DNA from: Neofusicoccum parvum
Taxonomy: Eukaryota > Ascomycota > Dothideomycetes > Botryosphaeriales > Botryosphaeriaceae
Assembly (NCBI GenBank): GCA_020912385.1
Contig: CP087218.1
Location: forward strand, 1,302,001-1,366,000
Length of the DNA stretch: 64,000 nt
Direction of reading: 5' to 3'
Positions 20,977 to 31,574 of this stretch are shown here, piece after piece (position 1 is the stretch's first letter; every line of letters begins with the position of its first letter). The translations under genes and the position numbers were made by a program. The notes beneath the pieces are model-generated. The model made no database searches. It was not told the origin of the DNA and worked only from the letters and a program-made list of their open reading frames with translations.

Positions 20977-23365
20977 ATGTCCGACACGGAAACGCGGTCA
21001 GGAAGGCCCTCGGAACACTCCAGCAACCCTGCTTGTGACCAGTGCAGAGCAAGAAAAGTACGCTGCGATCGACGACAACCAGAATGCTCCAACTGCAGGA
21101 AAGCTGGGGTTTGCTGCGACTTCACCAACCAGTCAAAACGAGTCAACCACATCAAGCAGCTGTGGGTAGTGGGTCATGCGCACGTCCGTGGGGCAGGGAC
21201 TAATCGACTGCTGCCAGGCTTAACGACTTCTCTTCTGTCACCTCTCGCCTAGAATCCATCGAAGCGGCGCTTGGGAATCTTTCCCATCAGCTCGTCACCA
21301 TCAAGCAGCCCAGCACGAGCTCCAACTCCTCCAGAAGCGGCTCCCGATCCTCGTCCGTGTCCCGCGGAGAAACCGTTCGAGATTTCTTGGAGGAATGCCT
21401 GCTCCAGGAGGTGGAGGTTGTAGGTGATGATCCTGCGGAGTTCGTCCATCAGGGCGACTCCTGCTGCGGGTGTGAGCAGTTTTTTGGCGTAACCTCCGCC
21501 CACTCGCTCTTCAAGTCTGCAAGAGAGCCGGTGGAGCAGCTGCTGAGAGCTCTCAACCAAGAAGGAGATAGCTCGGCTCTGTGCACATTTGTGAAAGACC
21601 GGCCCACCGTGGTGTATGATCTCCAGCGCACATACGAGGCCTTTCCTGCAGTAGAAGAGTGCCATCGCCCATTCTCCACCGTGAGCGGACTGAACGCCAT
21701 GAACGGCAGGCCGACCACGCTCCCTCCCAAAACCTTCCTCCTTTCGGCGCTCGACATTTATCTCTCCGAGATCAACATCTACAATCCCATCTTCAAAGAA
21801 TCCAGCCTGCGAGAAGCCGTAGAGCTACGATACTCGACCCCCGCCCTCAGCCCAGATCCCGACCGCGAAGCATGGAGTCTCTGCTTCAACAACATCATTC
21901 TCTTGGCCATGTGTCACACGGCCCGCTTGACAGACAACGGGTCAGGGGATTCGCAGGGCATCGAGCATGACCTGCTTCAGTCATTCCTCAGAAACACGTG
22001 CAGAGCGATCCACAATCTGGAGCGGCTTTCCAGCCCCCGTTTCGTGAACATCCAGGCCCTCGCCACACTCGTAGGTTTCAGCCCCCAGCACGCCGCATCG
22101 GCAGCGCTAATTTATGCAAACAGGCACTGGTGGGGAAGGAGTGCTTCGAGGGCTGCTTTTTCTCGCAGATGCTACCCCGCGTGTTCCAGATCGTCCGATC
22201 CACGGGGCTACACAGAGCTCAAGCGCACAAGAGCACCGCCGGCGCCTCGCCCGACGAGCGCCGGATGCTCTACTGGACGCTGTACCGACTGGACAAGCAG
22301 CGCTGCTTCCTCAAGGGCCAGCCGTGCGACCTCTACAGCTTCGACACCGACATCCCCATGGTGACCCACGAGCCCGACACGCCCGAGTCCCGCTTCATCA
22401 CCGCGATGAACAGCCTCATGGCCGTCTGGGAGAAGATCTACCTGCTCCTCTACTCCCCGCAGGTCAAGATGCGGCGCCGGCGGTACGTCGACGAGCAGGT
22501 CTCCGAGCTGGAGCTCGCACTGAAGGGCTGGTACCGGCGACACAGCGACCTGCTCTCCGCAGACTCCTCCCCCCACGGCACCCCACCAGACGGCCCTCAC
22601 CTCTTCTTCCGCGCCGAGCTCAGCTTCTGCTTCGCACTAAGCTCGCTCCTCATCCACCGCTGCGTCGACGGGCCCGGCAGCCGGCGCAAGGGGCTCGAAG
22701 CGGCGCAAACCGCCCTCCGCATCGTGGCCAACGTGCGCGCGGCCGCGCCGCGCTCGGCCAGCGTCGCCTTCCTGGGCCGCATCTTCCACCAGTACCCGGC
22801 GCTGCCGTTCGTCGAGGTGTACCGGCACGCGGTCGAGCACCCGACGCGCGCGCGCGCCCTCGCGCCGCTGCTGGGCGCCGCCGTCGCCGCCGCCGCCGAC
22901 CTCGCCAACCCGGGCTTCCCGCGCGTCTTCGCCGCCCTGCTGCGCGCCCGCATGGCCTGGTGCCTCGACGTGGTCGAGGTGTTTGCGGCCGCGTGCGGCT
23001 CGCCGTCGCCGTCGCCGCCGTCGTCGTCGTCGCTGGCCGTCTCGCGCAAGGGGTCGCTGGTCGATGCCCCGCTGCTGTCGCGCAGCGGCTCTGTTGTTGG
23101 GGTACCTGGACTGGGCGTGTCGGCTGCGCTCGACGGCTTTGCGGGCGGTGGGGCGTTGTTCGGAGGGTACGCGATGGACGGCGGCGCGGGCGCGGCTGAT
23201 GAGGATCTGTTCGCCGCCGCCGCGCACCTCAGCCCCGGCGGAGGGCTTGGGATGGGGGATGGTGGCGACGCGGCGCTGCAGGCGGATGTGGTCGTGGATG
23301 GGGGGGAGGACCTCTTCCGGTTCAGCATGGATGTCGACGAACCCTTTTGGGATATAGGGGTTTAG
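20977..23365 (+). CDS. Zn2Cys6 transcription factor with fungal-specific TF domain
   Basis: Three exons give 759 aa: 20977-21161, 21218-22070 and 22124-23365. Both introns (56 and 53 bp) keep phase. The zinc cluster is complete in the first 50 residues: CDQCRARKVRCDRRQPEC, then SNCRKAGVCCDF. The first intron falls just after it, a common arrangement. A coiled-coil-like linker (VTSRLESIEAALGNLSHQL) follows for dimerisation. The fungal_trans middle region carries SALDIYLSEINIYNPIF and, after intron 2, DERRMLYWTLYRLDKQRC with PCDLYSFDTDIP. The C-terminal 200 residues are Ala/Gly/Ser-rich and end in acidic residues (VDVDEPFWDIGV-like), a likely activation region. It lies inside the cluster and may be a second pathway regulator or respond to a different cue. 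Its own promoter lacks the strict AflR-type site. Targets unknown. Confidence 0.9.
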
Positions 23366-23809
23366 GTGGTGGCCGTTGAGGAGGCGCCTCTTCAGCTTTG
23401 ATATGGACATTGACGATTTTCTTTGGGGGCATGGCTGGATGGTGCAGTGATGGCGGAGGGGCGGAAGGATATGTAATTATAGATAGATTTCTACGGGCAT
23501 CCAATCTAACGCTTCATGAACTGAACTGACTGCCGCACGGGCGTGGTGATGTGTATCACTGTTATTTATTCGCCTTTGAGCATGGTCCATGGCTCTGTTC
23601 ACCCTTTGGTATGGTGGTGATGATAGCAGGGGCGTCAAATCGAACGTCGACGTTGACTGAACAATGTTTCCTAACCAGCTCAACGGTGATTCGTCGGAAG
23701 CAGGTATCTACGGATGAGACTAATTTCGGAAAAGCATCCGGAGACCGATTGGTTGCGGCTGCTGTTTGGCGGTTCTTTGGTAGAATCCGGCAGGGACAAG
23801 CATACGTAT

Positions 23810-23820
23810 CTCGGCCACCG
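23810..23820. promoter_or_regulatory. Loose AflR-type site TCGGCCACCGG
   Basis: This matches TCG-N5-CGG with one departure from the strict GCCGC core. It lies 92 bp from a perfect site and has no adjacent gene start. Confidence 0.4.
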
Positions 23821-23911
23821 GCAGCCGGCAACTCATCAATCAAGAAAAGGAAGAGAGAATGGCCTGGTTGGACTTGTGGCCAACCGCATGCGCTTCTGTG
23901 CGACTGCACCC

Positions 23912-23922
23912 TCGGCTGCCGA
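23912..23922. promoter_or_regulatory. AflR-type palindrome TCGGCTGCCGA without adjacent gene
   Basis: A perfect inverted repeat, identical to the site at 15112, extended by one more pair on each side (CTCGGCTGCCGAG). No gene start lies within 500 bp, so it may mark a lost cluster gene or a distant target. Confidence 0.55.
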
Positions 23923-25291
23923 GGACCGAGCGACCGAGCTGAGATTCATCTTGTCTCCGCGAGCACGTGGTCGAAAAGAGGTTTGGAGTTTTGACAAGGC
24001 GTACTGCTGATTGATCCGTCAGGATGGGGCCAGAGCCAGTCGTGGCATTGCTGAATCCTTTGCTCGCAGCTGTTGCCTAGGTCCAGCGAATCGCTCTGCG
24101 CGATGAGAGAATGAGAGGCTGTGAGGTGGGCCCCGGCATTTGCACTGCCGTTGAATAAGATACAAAACTGAATGCGATGGTAAGACACGTGGAATGTCTT
24201 GTGTCTGGGTCTCACTCTGCTGAGGTGTTGGAATTCCTCCGGGTAGCTGCAGAGACATGTTAGCTGCGGTCTCCACCTCATCCACAGTCCCCAGAATCTT
24301 CTGTGTCGAGCATAAGGTGAAAGTGTGCTAGAAAATTATGCCGCCGCTCTTTGCGCGCAGCGAATGGCGTTCAAGTTGAGTCCGTGGTGGAAGATGCAAC
24401 TGCCACCCGACCTACCCGGCGACCATTTGGTGTGCTGACTGACCACCATGCCAAGTGTCCGTTCAGTTGAAGAGTGCTGATTAGGGCTGAGTGGTTTCCG
24501 GCACTGCCGGTTCGAGTAGCCATTGCGTAAGCGGCTGACCACTGGATGTCCCGTTTCGTGCGGATTCAGCCTTACGGTCGACGTGAAGGGACGCCGCCCC
24601 CAGGCCCGCCCTACGATCCCACCAAAACCGGAATAGTGCCCCACACTAACACGACTGTGCGGCGAAGTGATGACAAAAAATGGAGACGACATATCATTAC
24701 CGGAAACGCGAATATTTGTCCTGGTGGCAGATGTCTCGCCCGAAGCCTTCATTTTCTCGATCTGTTTGCTGGGCTCAGGAAAAATCAATAACATTCCCTG
24801 CTCTGGACCCAACAAGAGTTGGCTGCGGCTGCCATGAACTTCACAGCAGCAGCGAGCCAGTCTCTTGAGAAATGCCGCACATCTACAGGAAAAATCTGCC
24901 CTAGTCAGCCCACCGTCATTATCGTAGCAACTGCCATCTTCAGTTACATTGAGAGAGAACAGGAGACATGCAGTGGGAGTCCCCTGTGAAAATTGAGACT
25001 ATTTTCTCTATTCTGCAATCACTCAGCCTGTGACTTCCAGTTCAAGCTCGAGTATTCAGCTTCAGGCAACACCCAGCCTTTCGTATTACACCTCAGGATC
25101 GTTGAAACAGCTTCAGGCCTCCCCAGCGCCGCATTCCCAAGCTCATCAACACACCGGACCACCATCCAGGCGGTCATCCTTCACACCATCTTCCAGTGTT
25201 GGTTCGATCCAAATTGGAATCATCTTGCAAGGCCCCTGAGGCTGTGGACACTTGTTCGCAAAGGGTGTCTTCAGGGAAGGGACGACAAAGG

Positions 25292-25298
25292 TATATAA
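25292..25298 (+). promoter_or_regulatory. TATA box of small secreted protein gene
   Basis: TATATAA lies 144 bp upstream of the ATG at 25442. It is followed by a C/T-rich leader (tcatccagccctcaatcac and further), the usual layout of strongly expressed secreted-protein genes in filamentous fungi. Confidence 0.6.
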
Positions 25299-25441
25299 AC
25301 GGCCTAGATGTCTCCATAACCCAGCATCAAACAACCATCATCCAGCCCTCAATCACAAAGCATCTCTGCTCCTCTCATCCCTTCATTCATTCTACAATTT
25401 TCTTGTCTCTTCGAGTCATTTTCACCTTTCAAACCGTCAAA

Positions 25442-25894
25442 ATGATGTTCAAGCCTGTCACCCTCATCACCTCCCTCGTCGCCGTCACGGCCATTGCCGC
25501 CCCGGCCGACATGGTTGAGCTGGAGAAGCGCAACGAAAGTGAGTTGATGCACTAGTCTACTACTCGTGTCCTACCGGTTACTGACATGCTCTTCCACGCG
25601 TAGCTACCGCCGTCGCCAAGAACATCCAGTTCGCCGCCGCCCAGGCCGACTGCTCCATCACCAGCTGCGCCAGCGTCCTCGCCAACAGCGCCTGTATTGC
25701 CATTGCCCTCGCCACGAAGAACAAGCAGAAGCTCAAGGACTGCGCCGTCGGAAGCGCTGGAGCCCTCACCGATGTAAGTGTCGAACATGCGGGTCGTTGG
25801 CGATGTCAAAGCTGATAATGATCCACAGCTTTGCCCCTGCGCCAGCTGCATCCCTGGACTGGGCGACTTCCTGGAGAACCAGAGCATCTGCTAG
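25442..25894 (+). CDS. Small secreted cysteine-rich protein with Kex2-type propeptide
   Basis: Three exons encode 110 aa: 25442-25538, 25604-25773 and 25829-25894. All joins keep phase. Residues 1-20 form a signal peptide (FKPVTLITSLVAVTAIAA). A short propeptide then ends at LEKR, a Kex2 cleavage site. The mature part has eight cysteines, including CSITSC near its start, LCPCASC and a C-terminal Cys as the last residue. The spacing is not that of class I or II hydrophobins, since there are no CC pairs. It resembles small fungal secreted calcium-binding-like or effector-like proteins, but I cannot name the family with confidence. A TATA box lies upstream. It sits inside the biosynthetic cluster without a close copy of the regulatory palindrome, so its link to the pathway is doubtful. 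A second ATG three bases downstream would shorten it by one residue. Confidence 0.82.
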
Positions 25895-27158
25895 ATGCGA
25901 TTGAGAGCCGCGGCTGATGAGCGGGCGAATGGAACCCTCTATGCCGCCTCTCTGTTTCCTTTTGCTTTTGTTGGGGGTCGGTTGTTGGTACCTGTCGCTC
26001 GTTAAAGTCTTTTTCGTCTGTCTTTTCCTCGTCTTTTTCCTTCCGTAAAGCAATCTAAACTTGAGTACTCATCTATTTTCATGTGTGCTGCTACACTCGT
26101 GAACGTCTACCGCAGAACCCGGAATTGAAGCACAATTCTTTCAGCACGCGAGAACATGGGGTCGCGCCTTGTGGGCAAGTCTGGGCTCACCGATCATTAT
26201 CAGGCGCTAGTAGAGCTTCCAATGTTGACCTATGTACCAAGCACCACGACCCAGGGCGAAGAGACCTCTCAGGGAGTCTATCATACATCAAAAGACAGGT
26301 AAAGCAAATGTTTCTCAATCTCTGGCATAGTGAGAGTGATGAAGTCGAAAGAGCTGCATCCGGAGTCCACTCACTCAAGCAAGAGCCCGCTTTAGTGGAC
26401 GAAGACCAATTTTATGACTTCTTTATAATCGCAAAAACAAGAACAAAAAGTAACACTGCGTGAATGACAGAAACGCTGTAATCCTCTCATTAACTTCTAT
26501 TGTTTGTGATCTACTACCTTACGTCGTACGGACTACCGCTACTTTTTCGAGATAGTTAAAGAGCATACAAAGAATGTGTAAATAGTTGCATTCAAAGAGA
26601 GAGAAGACGCGGCGACGAGTTCATCATGCTGGCAGCCTGAGCCAACGGATCATGATAGGAAGTTGCACCGTCTAAAGGCGCAAAAGTTTGAAACAAAATT
26701 GGACGTTCAAGCTATGGCTTGATTCGACAGGGTTTTCCATAAGGAAACGCTCGCTGAGTTGCAGCAGGATTCATGGAAAGGGCCGGTCACGGTTTCTGGG
26801 GCACCTTTGGGCGAACTGTTCAACAAGAAACGGCACGGATGTTTCCTTAGCAAATGTGGCATTTAATAACATCAAGTTCTATCAAGACGACGTTTTGTAA
26901 GATCTTTTCTGTAATTAGCATTTATTTGACTTTATACATCCGCAGCCCATCAAAAAAAGAATGTTCGCTTTCCTATGTGCAATCCCAAAGCTCCTCACCA
27001 ATGCGTTCATTGTCTTTCTTCTCGTAACTTTCTATATGAGCTTGCCAGAACTAAGGTTTGATCATGATCGTCCCTCGTCACCAGCTAATGCACGTCCAAA
27101 ATGAAGAGACAAGGACGAGTCCCCTCAATGATCGTTCTCACTATTTCTTGCCAGCTTT
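25895..27158. other. Intergenic region between convergent genes
   Basis: About 1.3 kb of AT-richer sequence containing the 3' ends of the small secreted protein gene and of the MFS gene on the other strand. A 70-codon open frame at 26688-26900 has no recognisable feature. Nothing else seen. Confidence 0.45.
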
Positions 27159-28891
27159 TTAATTTTTGTTCTCGGCCGTCTTCGACTTGCAGCGGATAGC
27201 ATGGCCAAATTTGTAGAACAAGATGGGAATGGGTATCATAGCGATAGCCAAAAAGGCGACCAGGCTGCTCGCCCAATCAACACCAAGCCGATGGTACATG
27301 GCTGGACCAAAGAGAGGGAAGCCGGCGCCGAAGAAACTACGGACGAAGGTGTTCGCGCCGATGGCGCTGTTTGCCGTGCTCATGTACGTGTCGATGATGT
27401 AGTTGAAGCACTGCACAAATATCATGTACATGCCCATGGCCGCGGGCACGCTGCCGATGATCTGGCCCGCCCAATGGATGTCCGGGTTTGACGTCCAGCC
27501 GAATATGAACCTACGCAAAGCGAGCCTACATGTCAGTTCTTTCTGCACGGCCGCCGGTGTTGCGGGCAGGGAGAGGGGTTGAGACGAACAGTCCGATGGG
27601 GAAAAGGCACCCGCCCACGAGCATAAGAGAGAGGCGGTTCTCCGGGATGACGGTGCCGTTGTTCCGCTGCACCTTTGCGAAGAAACGCGTGCGCGTGTGT
27701 ATGATGACGACTGCAGCACCGAGGAGGACGCCAACCGACATGCCCAGGTAGGCCAGCCCGCTGATGCCGAGGGTCCAGTGCCGTACCTCGCGGAAGGCGA
27801 TCGGGTATGCGGTGAACATCAGGTAGACCATGCCGTAAACGAAGGCCTGGTAGATGGTTATGAGGAGCAGAATGGGTTCGGTGATCAGCATTCCTGGGAG
27901 GAGAATCTCTGTTAGCATGTTCTTTTTTTTTTAATTGGTGTCCGCGAGCTTACTGAATGACCGCATCAAGTAGATCTGAACGATGGCCTTGACGCCAGCC
28001 GCCTGGCCATCAAACTGCGAGTGCGCCTTCGGGTTTCCCGTCTCCTTCCTCACGCGCGCCGCCTCCCTCCTCAGCAGCGTCGGCGCATGCGTCTCGGGCA
28101 GCGCCGTCGCACACAGCACGGTCACCGCAAGCCCAAAGATGGCCATGAGCCAATGGTTCCACCGCCACCCCAGATAGCTGGCGGCGACGAAGTTGCCGAT
28201 GACGGGCGCGATGATGGGCGACCCGAAGATGGTGCCGATGCAGGCGGCCATGGCGACGCCGCGCTGCACGGGGTTCCAGATGTCGACGAGGCCGCCGCCA
28301 ACGATGGCCAGAGGCGCGGCGCCGAAGGCCCCGCTGAGGAAGCGCCCGATGAGCGCCGTCTGGATGTTGTGCGCCAGGGCGACGGGGATGCAGAAGAGCG
28401 TGAAGAGGAACATGCCGATGGTCGTGGGCCATTTGCGGCCCACGCGTTCGGAGATGGGACCCCAGCACGGAGGACCAACCGTGTAGCCCTACGGATTGTG
28501 CAAGGAGAGCGAGTGGTCAGTTTGGACGTCTGTCCTGAACGGCGGTAGAATTAAGGGTGGGCAGGGAAGTGCTTACTACGAGGAAGAGGCTGATGCCAAG
28601 AGTTGTCACGGTGGTGCTTATGTTGAATTCCTTCATCATAAGCGTCGATCCACTGCCGTAAATGCTGCTTGCGATGCACGTCGCCAGGTTCGCAGCCACC
28701 CAAATGGAGGTGATGAATAATTTGCGAGCAAACGAGAAGTTCTGCGGGTTGCGAGGGTCATTTGGGCCGTCCCATGTCACGAGAACTTCCTCGTCCTCAT
28801 TTTCGGGCTTGGAGTCCGTGGTTGGAGTTGGCGTCGCTGCGCCCGACTCCAGATCCTTCTTTTCGATTGAGGCAGGGCTGGGTTCCGACAT
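27159..28891 (-). CDS. MFS transporter, DHA1 family (polyamine/FLR1-type multidrug)
   Basis: Four exons on the minus strand give about 501 aa: 28891-28577, 28488-27954, 27893-27590 and 27510-27159. Phases agree. The third donor (GTTCGT) is unusual, but it is the one that restores the conserved PIGLFIFGWTSNP. The N terminus is long and acidic and leads into VTWDGPNDPRNPQNFSF, the typical entry to helix 1 of this subfamily. The loop 2-3 motif reads GPISERVGRKWP. Further marks are GRFLSGAFGAAPLAIVGG, the LPETHAPTLL loop and ENRLSLMLVGG. Twelve membrane segments fit. Related fungal carriers export drugs and metabolites through the plasma membrane. An exact cluster palindrome 330 bp upstream makes this the best candidate for the dedicated product exporter. 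Confidence 0.9.
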
Positions 28892-29625
28892 TTCGCAATG
28901 GTTGGTTGTTGGGATCGAGGCTCCGGAGGAATTTAGTATGACATCGATGGCGTGTGGTCAAGCAGTCTCGGCGGCAGGCTTGGCTTTTGGGAGTGCTGTC
29001 AATTCAGGAGCGGTGGCACAAACCAATTTTGCTGATAAATCAGGGCCCCAGGCCGCACCTGAGTGCTGGCTACCGCGCCGCTTCGAATGTCGGGCAGGGC
29101 AAGGCCGTGCAGTCAGACACGTCCAATCATTGCGGGGGCGCCGGCAGGGGACGTATCAGTTATGGCTCCACTTGATCGGCGGCCAACCGCTGCGCGCATA
29201 GGACATATCTCCCACGGCCCTCGGCCGCCGATGCCCGAACCGGACACGAACATCTTCGCTTCCGGACAGCGAAACGTAAGGAAGCGCTGCATTGTGAAGA
29301 ATCTTTCAATACTTGCACAGACCGAGTCTGGCGCAGTCCTTTTTAAGAGCTGCTTGGAATATCACAACATTTTATTCTTGCCTTGATATCATGTTACAGT
29401 GCGCCGTTGACGTCGAAAGTGATGCGAGATGCATTTTAGATAGATAGTTGAAATATCCTCCCGAATGAGAGTGTGATCGTGTTCCCTAATTTCGTTATTC
29501 TGAGAATCGCTTCCAACGCGTACGCCAGCTGTTGAAATAATCCTGGGGCCAACTCCGTACAGTGCGCCGAAATAAAATCACAGAGACCTTCATGGTATCG
29601 AAAACCTTTGACATTGCAGTATCCC
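28892..29625. other. MFS promoter and 3' region of AflR-like gene
   Basis: It contains the exact palindrome at 29221-29231 and a near-copy in the other orientation at 29175-29185 (TCGGCGGCCAA, one mismatch). Otherwise there is no gene. The end near 29640 is AT-rich (3' end of the minus-strand regulator). Confidence 0.5.
29221..29231. promoter_or_regulatory. AflR-type palindrome TCGGCCGCCGA
   Basis: An exact copy 330 bp upstream of the minus-strand MFS start (28891). The neighbouring near-copy at 29175-29185 has one mismatch. Confidence 0.7.
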
Positions 29626-30666
29626 TCACCCTCCCGATAATTTATATATATGCCTCGAAACGCGCTCCGCCTCATTCTTCGTGAATTCGTGCAAAAGCCG
29701 CTGCTCCCGCCTAGCCCAGATCTCCGCTCCCCTCCCGGCGCCTCCAGCCTCGGCAGCCCCCTCGTCCTCCCTCCGCTGATCCCTCGCCTCCAACGCCTCC
29801 AGCGTGGCGATTATCTTCCTGATATCCAGCAGTATGATCTGCCGCTTCAGCGCGGCGCGGTCCTCGGTGTCGACGGTGTACGACCCGAACCTGATGACGG
29901 ACGAGTCGCAGTGCGGCATGTACAGCGCCTCGTGGTAGGTGGCGACGAGCTTGTTGAGGCAGAAGTAGACGGCGACGCCCAGCGACGCGGCGGCGCCGTC
30001 GTGCGTGCACGCCGTCGCGGCGACGATGCCGCAGACGACCTTCAGGAGCGCGCGGTTGAGCCGGAGCACGTGCTCGAGCGGCTTGGTCTCCACGGGGCTC
30101 CGCTGCAGGTCGCGCAGCGTGCGGCCCAGCACGTCGAAGCAGGTGCAGGGCGCGCGCCCGCGGTCGCCGTCTGGTCCTGGTGTCTGCACGGCGAAGGGGT
30201 GCTCGGCTGGCGCGGAGATGCTCGGTGCGCACGGGGAGTTGGGGTACAGCGTGGCGGGATCGAGCCAGCTGGCTTCCATGGGAGGGAAGGATGGCTCGAA
30301 GTCGGTGGGGCTGAAGGGCGATTGGGAGAAGTCCAGGATGGCTTCGCCGTAGGATGGGGGCCCGTTCGCCGGGCCAGCGGAAACGGCAGTGTTCTTCTTG
30401 GAGAAGGTGGCAGGCGTGCCCGGTGCGAGAGCATCGGGGGATGACGAAGCAGGTGATTGGGACTCCCCCGGTGATGGATATGGATCCGTCGTTGGCTTGG
30501 GGGTACGCCCCACTGGCATCGAAAGGCTTCTTATGCAGGTGTAGTTTCGCTTTATGCATCTGACGCAGTCCGGGTCGTCCTCGTAGATGCACTTTACTTT
30601 GTGCTGGTGACACCGGTCACAGGATGCTCTTAGGCGCGGGGCGGCTCTCTTCTTTCCTTTCACCAT
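29626..30666 (-). CDS. AflR-like Zn2Cys6 transcription factor (probable cluster activator)
   Basis: A single exon of 346 aa. I chose the ATG at 30666 (MVKGKKRAAPR) because the frame upstream is short and hydrophobic, and because this start puts the basic stretch directly before the zinc cluster, as in AflR. The cluster is complete: Cys16, 19, 26, 34, 37 and 44 (CDRCHQHKVKC, PDCVRCIKRNYTC). A proline/serine-rich linker follows. The C-terminal half carries the AflR-type region, CTCFDVLGRTLRDLQRSP, and later QIILLDIRKIIATLEALEAR. AflR proteins bind TCG-N5-CGR. Such a site, TCGGCCGCCGA, lies in this gene's own promoter (30945) and upstream of most enzyme genes of the cluster, which strongly suggests that this is the pathway activator and that it regulates itself. 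The target link is inferred from the motif match. Confidence 0.88.
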   Translation of the reverse strand: MVKGKKRAAPRLRASCDRCHQHKVKCIYEDDPDCVRCIKRNYTCIRSLSMPVGRTPKPTTDPYPSPGESQSPASSSPDALAPGTPATFSKKNTAVSAGPANGPPSYGEAILDFSQSPFSPTDFEPSFPPMEASWLDPATLYPNSPCAPSISAPAEHPFAVQTPGPDGDRGRAPCTCFDVLGRTLRDLQRSPVETKPLEHVLRLNRALLKVVCGIVAATACTHDGAAASLGVAVYFCLNKLVATYHEALYMPHCDSSVIRFGSYTVDTEDRAALKRQIILLDIRKIIATLEALEARDQRREDEGAAEAGGAGRGAEIWARREQRLLHEFTKNEAERVSRHIYKLSGG

Positions 30667-31574
30667 TCTGAAGTAACGGCTTGTTAGCATTTCAGCTTTA
30701 ACAACTACAGAGAGGCCAAATACCCTTCTTGCCAAGGTTGTGGACTTGGATGTATGGGGCTCCGGCTGAAGTGCGGGCTTTCAAGGGTCGGTGTGGTTCC
30801 ACCAAAGAAAACAAAGTCCATTGTAACTATAAAAGCTGCTGCTGAAGAAAACAGCTCTTGTTGATCCGACGTAGCTCTTGTTGCCCTTTTTGCCCAAGTT
30901 ACCTCGGGCCATGCATCCCGAGGCTTGAATTGGAGTCAGTAGGCTCGGCCGCCGAAGCCCGAAGCGAAGTTCCTGGAGTTGAGGACTGACACTTGACTCC
31001 TGTTCTCTCGCGGCCTGTGATAACGATCTCAATTTGGGCATCTAAGGAAACCCGCGCAAGACTGTTCCATTCAGCGAAAACAGATTTGTTGCTTAAAGGA
31101 TATTGCGAATAATGAGGAAGATAGGAGTGAAGAGCGTCCTTGGTTCGATAATTCAAAAATGGATTGATCTTTGAAACTCATTTAACCCTACATGCATCTA
31201 CGTTGCAAAGGAAACATACACTCCAAAAACCATCCCAATTGCCTACTTATAGCGAGTTCGAGAATTCATGCGGGAGTAAATCTCATCAACCACCTATGCC
31301 CTTACATGAGTCCGTAGACTTGTTATCCCAGTATTCTCAAAGTTATTCTCGTGAGATATCTGGCACGGTCTCATGCTGAGTAGAGAGGCTGAAGCCTTTT
31401 CACGAAAAAAGAGAGAGAGTGAAAAGCGAGGGGTAGTGGAAGTTGAAAGTAACATGAATTCATTCCCAGTCTAAAATCATAACAATGATATCTATTGCAT
31501 CAGAAACACGAGCGATTTTCCGTTTCAAAACATACAACGAAGCAAAAAGAAAACCCTGCGCCGAAATCTCAACC
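30667..31574. other. Promoter of AflR-like gene and 3' region of FAS alpha
   Basis: No gene seen. It holds the palindrome at 30945-30955 and an AT-rich FAS-alpha 3' region (31150-31570). Confidence 0.5.
30945..30955. promoter_or_regulatory. AflR-type palindrome TCGGCCGCCGA, probable autoregulatory site
   Basis: An exact copy 279 bp upstream of the AflR-like start codon (30666, minus strand). No other gene start is nearby, because FAS alpha ends at 31575. It should therefore serve the regulator itself. Confidence 0.7.

Larger units (their letters stand above)
23366..25441. other. Intergenic region with two orphan AflR-type sites
   Basis: About 2 kb without a gene I can support. It holds two TCG-N5-CGR matches (23810-23820 and 23912-23922) that are not next to any gene start: the nearest downstream start is 1.5 kb away at 25442. 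The 3' half is AT-richer and ends in the TATA-containing promoter of the small secreted protein gene. Confidence 0.45.

Noticed and set aside
25442..25894. Hydrophobin call for the small secreted protein
   Set aside because: It has eight Cys but lacks the CC pairs and spacing of hydrophobin classes I and II.
26688..26900. 70-codon open frame between the small secreted protein and MFS genes
   Set aside because: No start context, domain or splice partner; AT-rich intergenic DNA.
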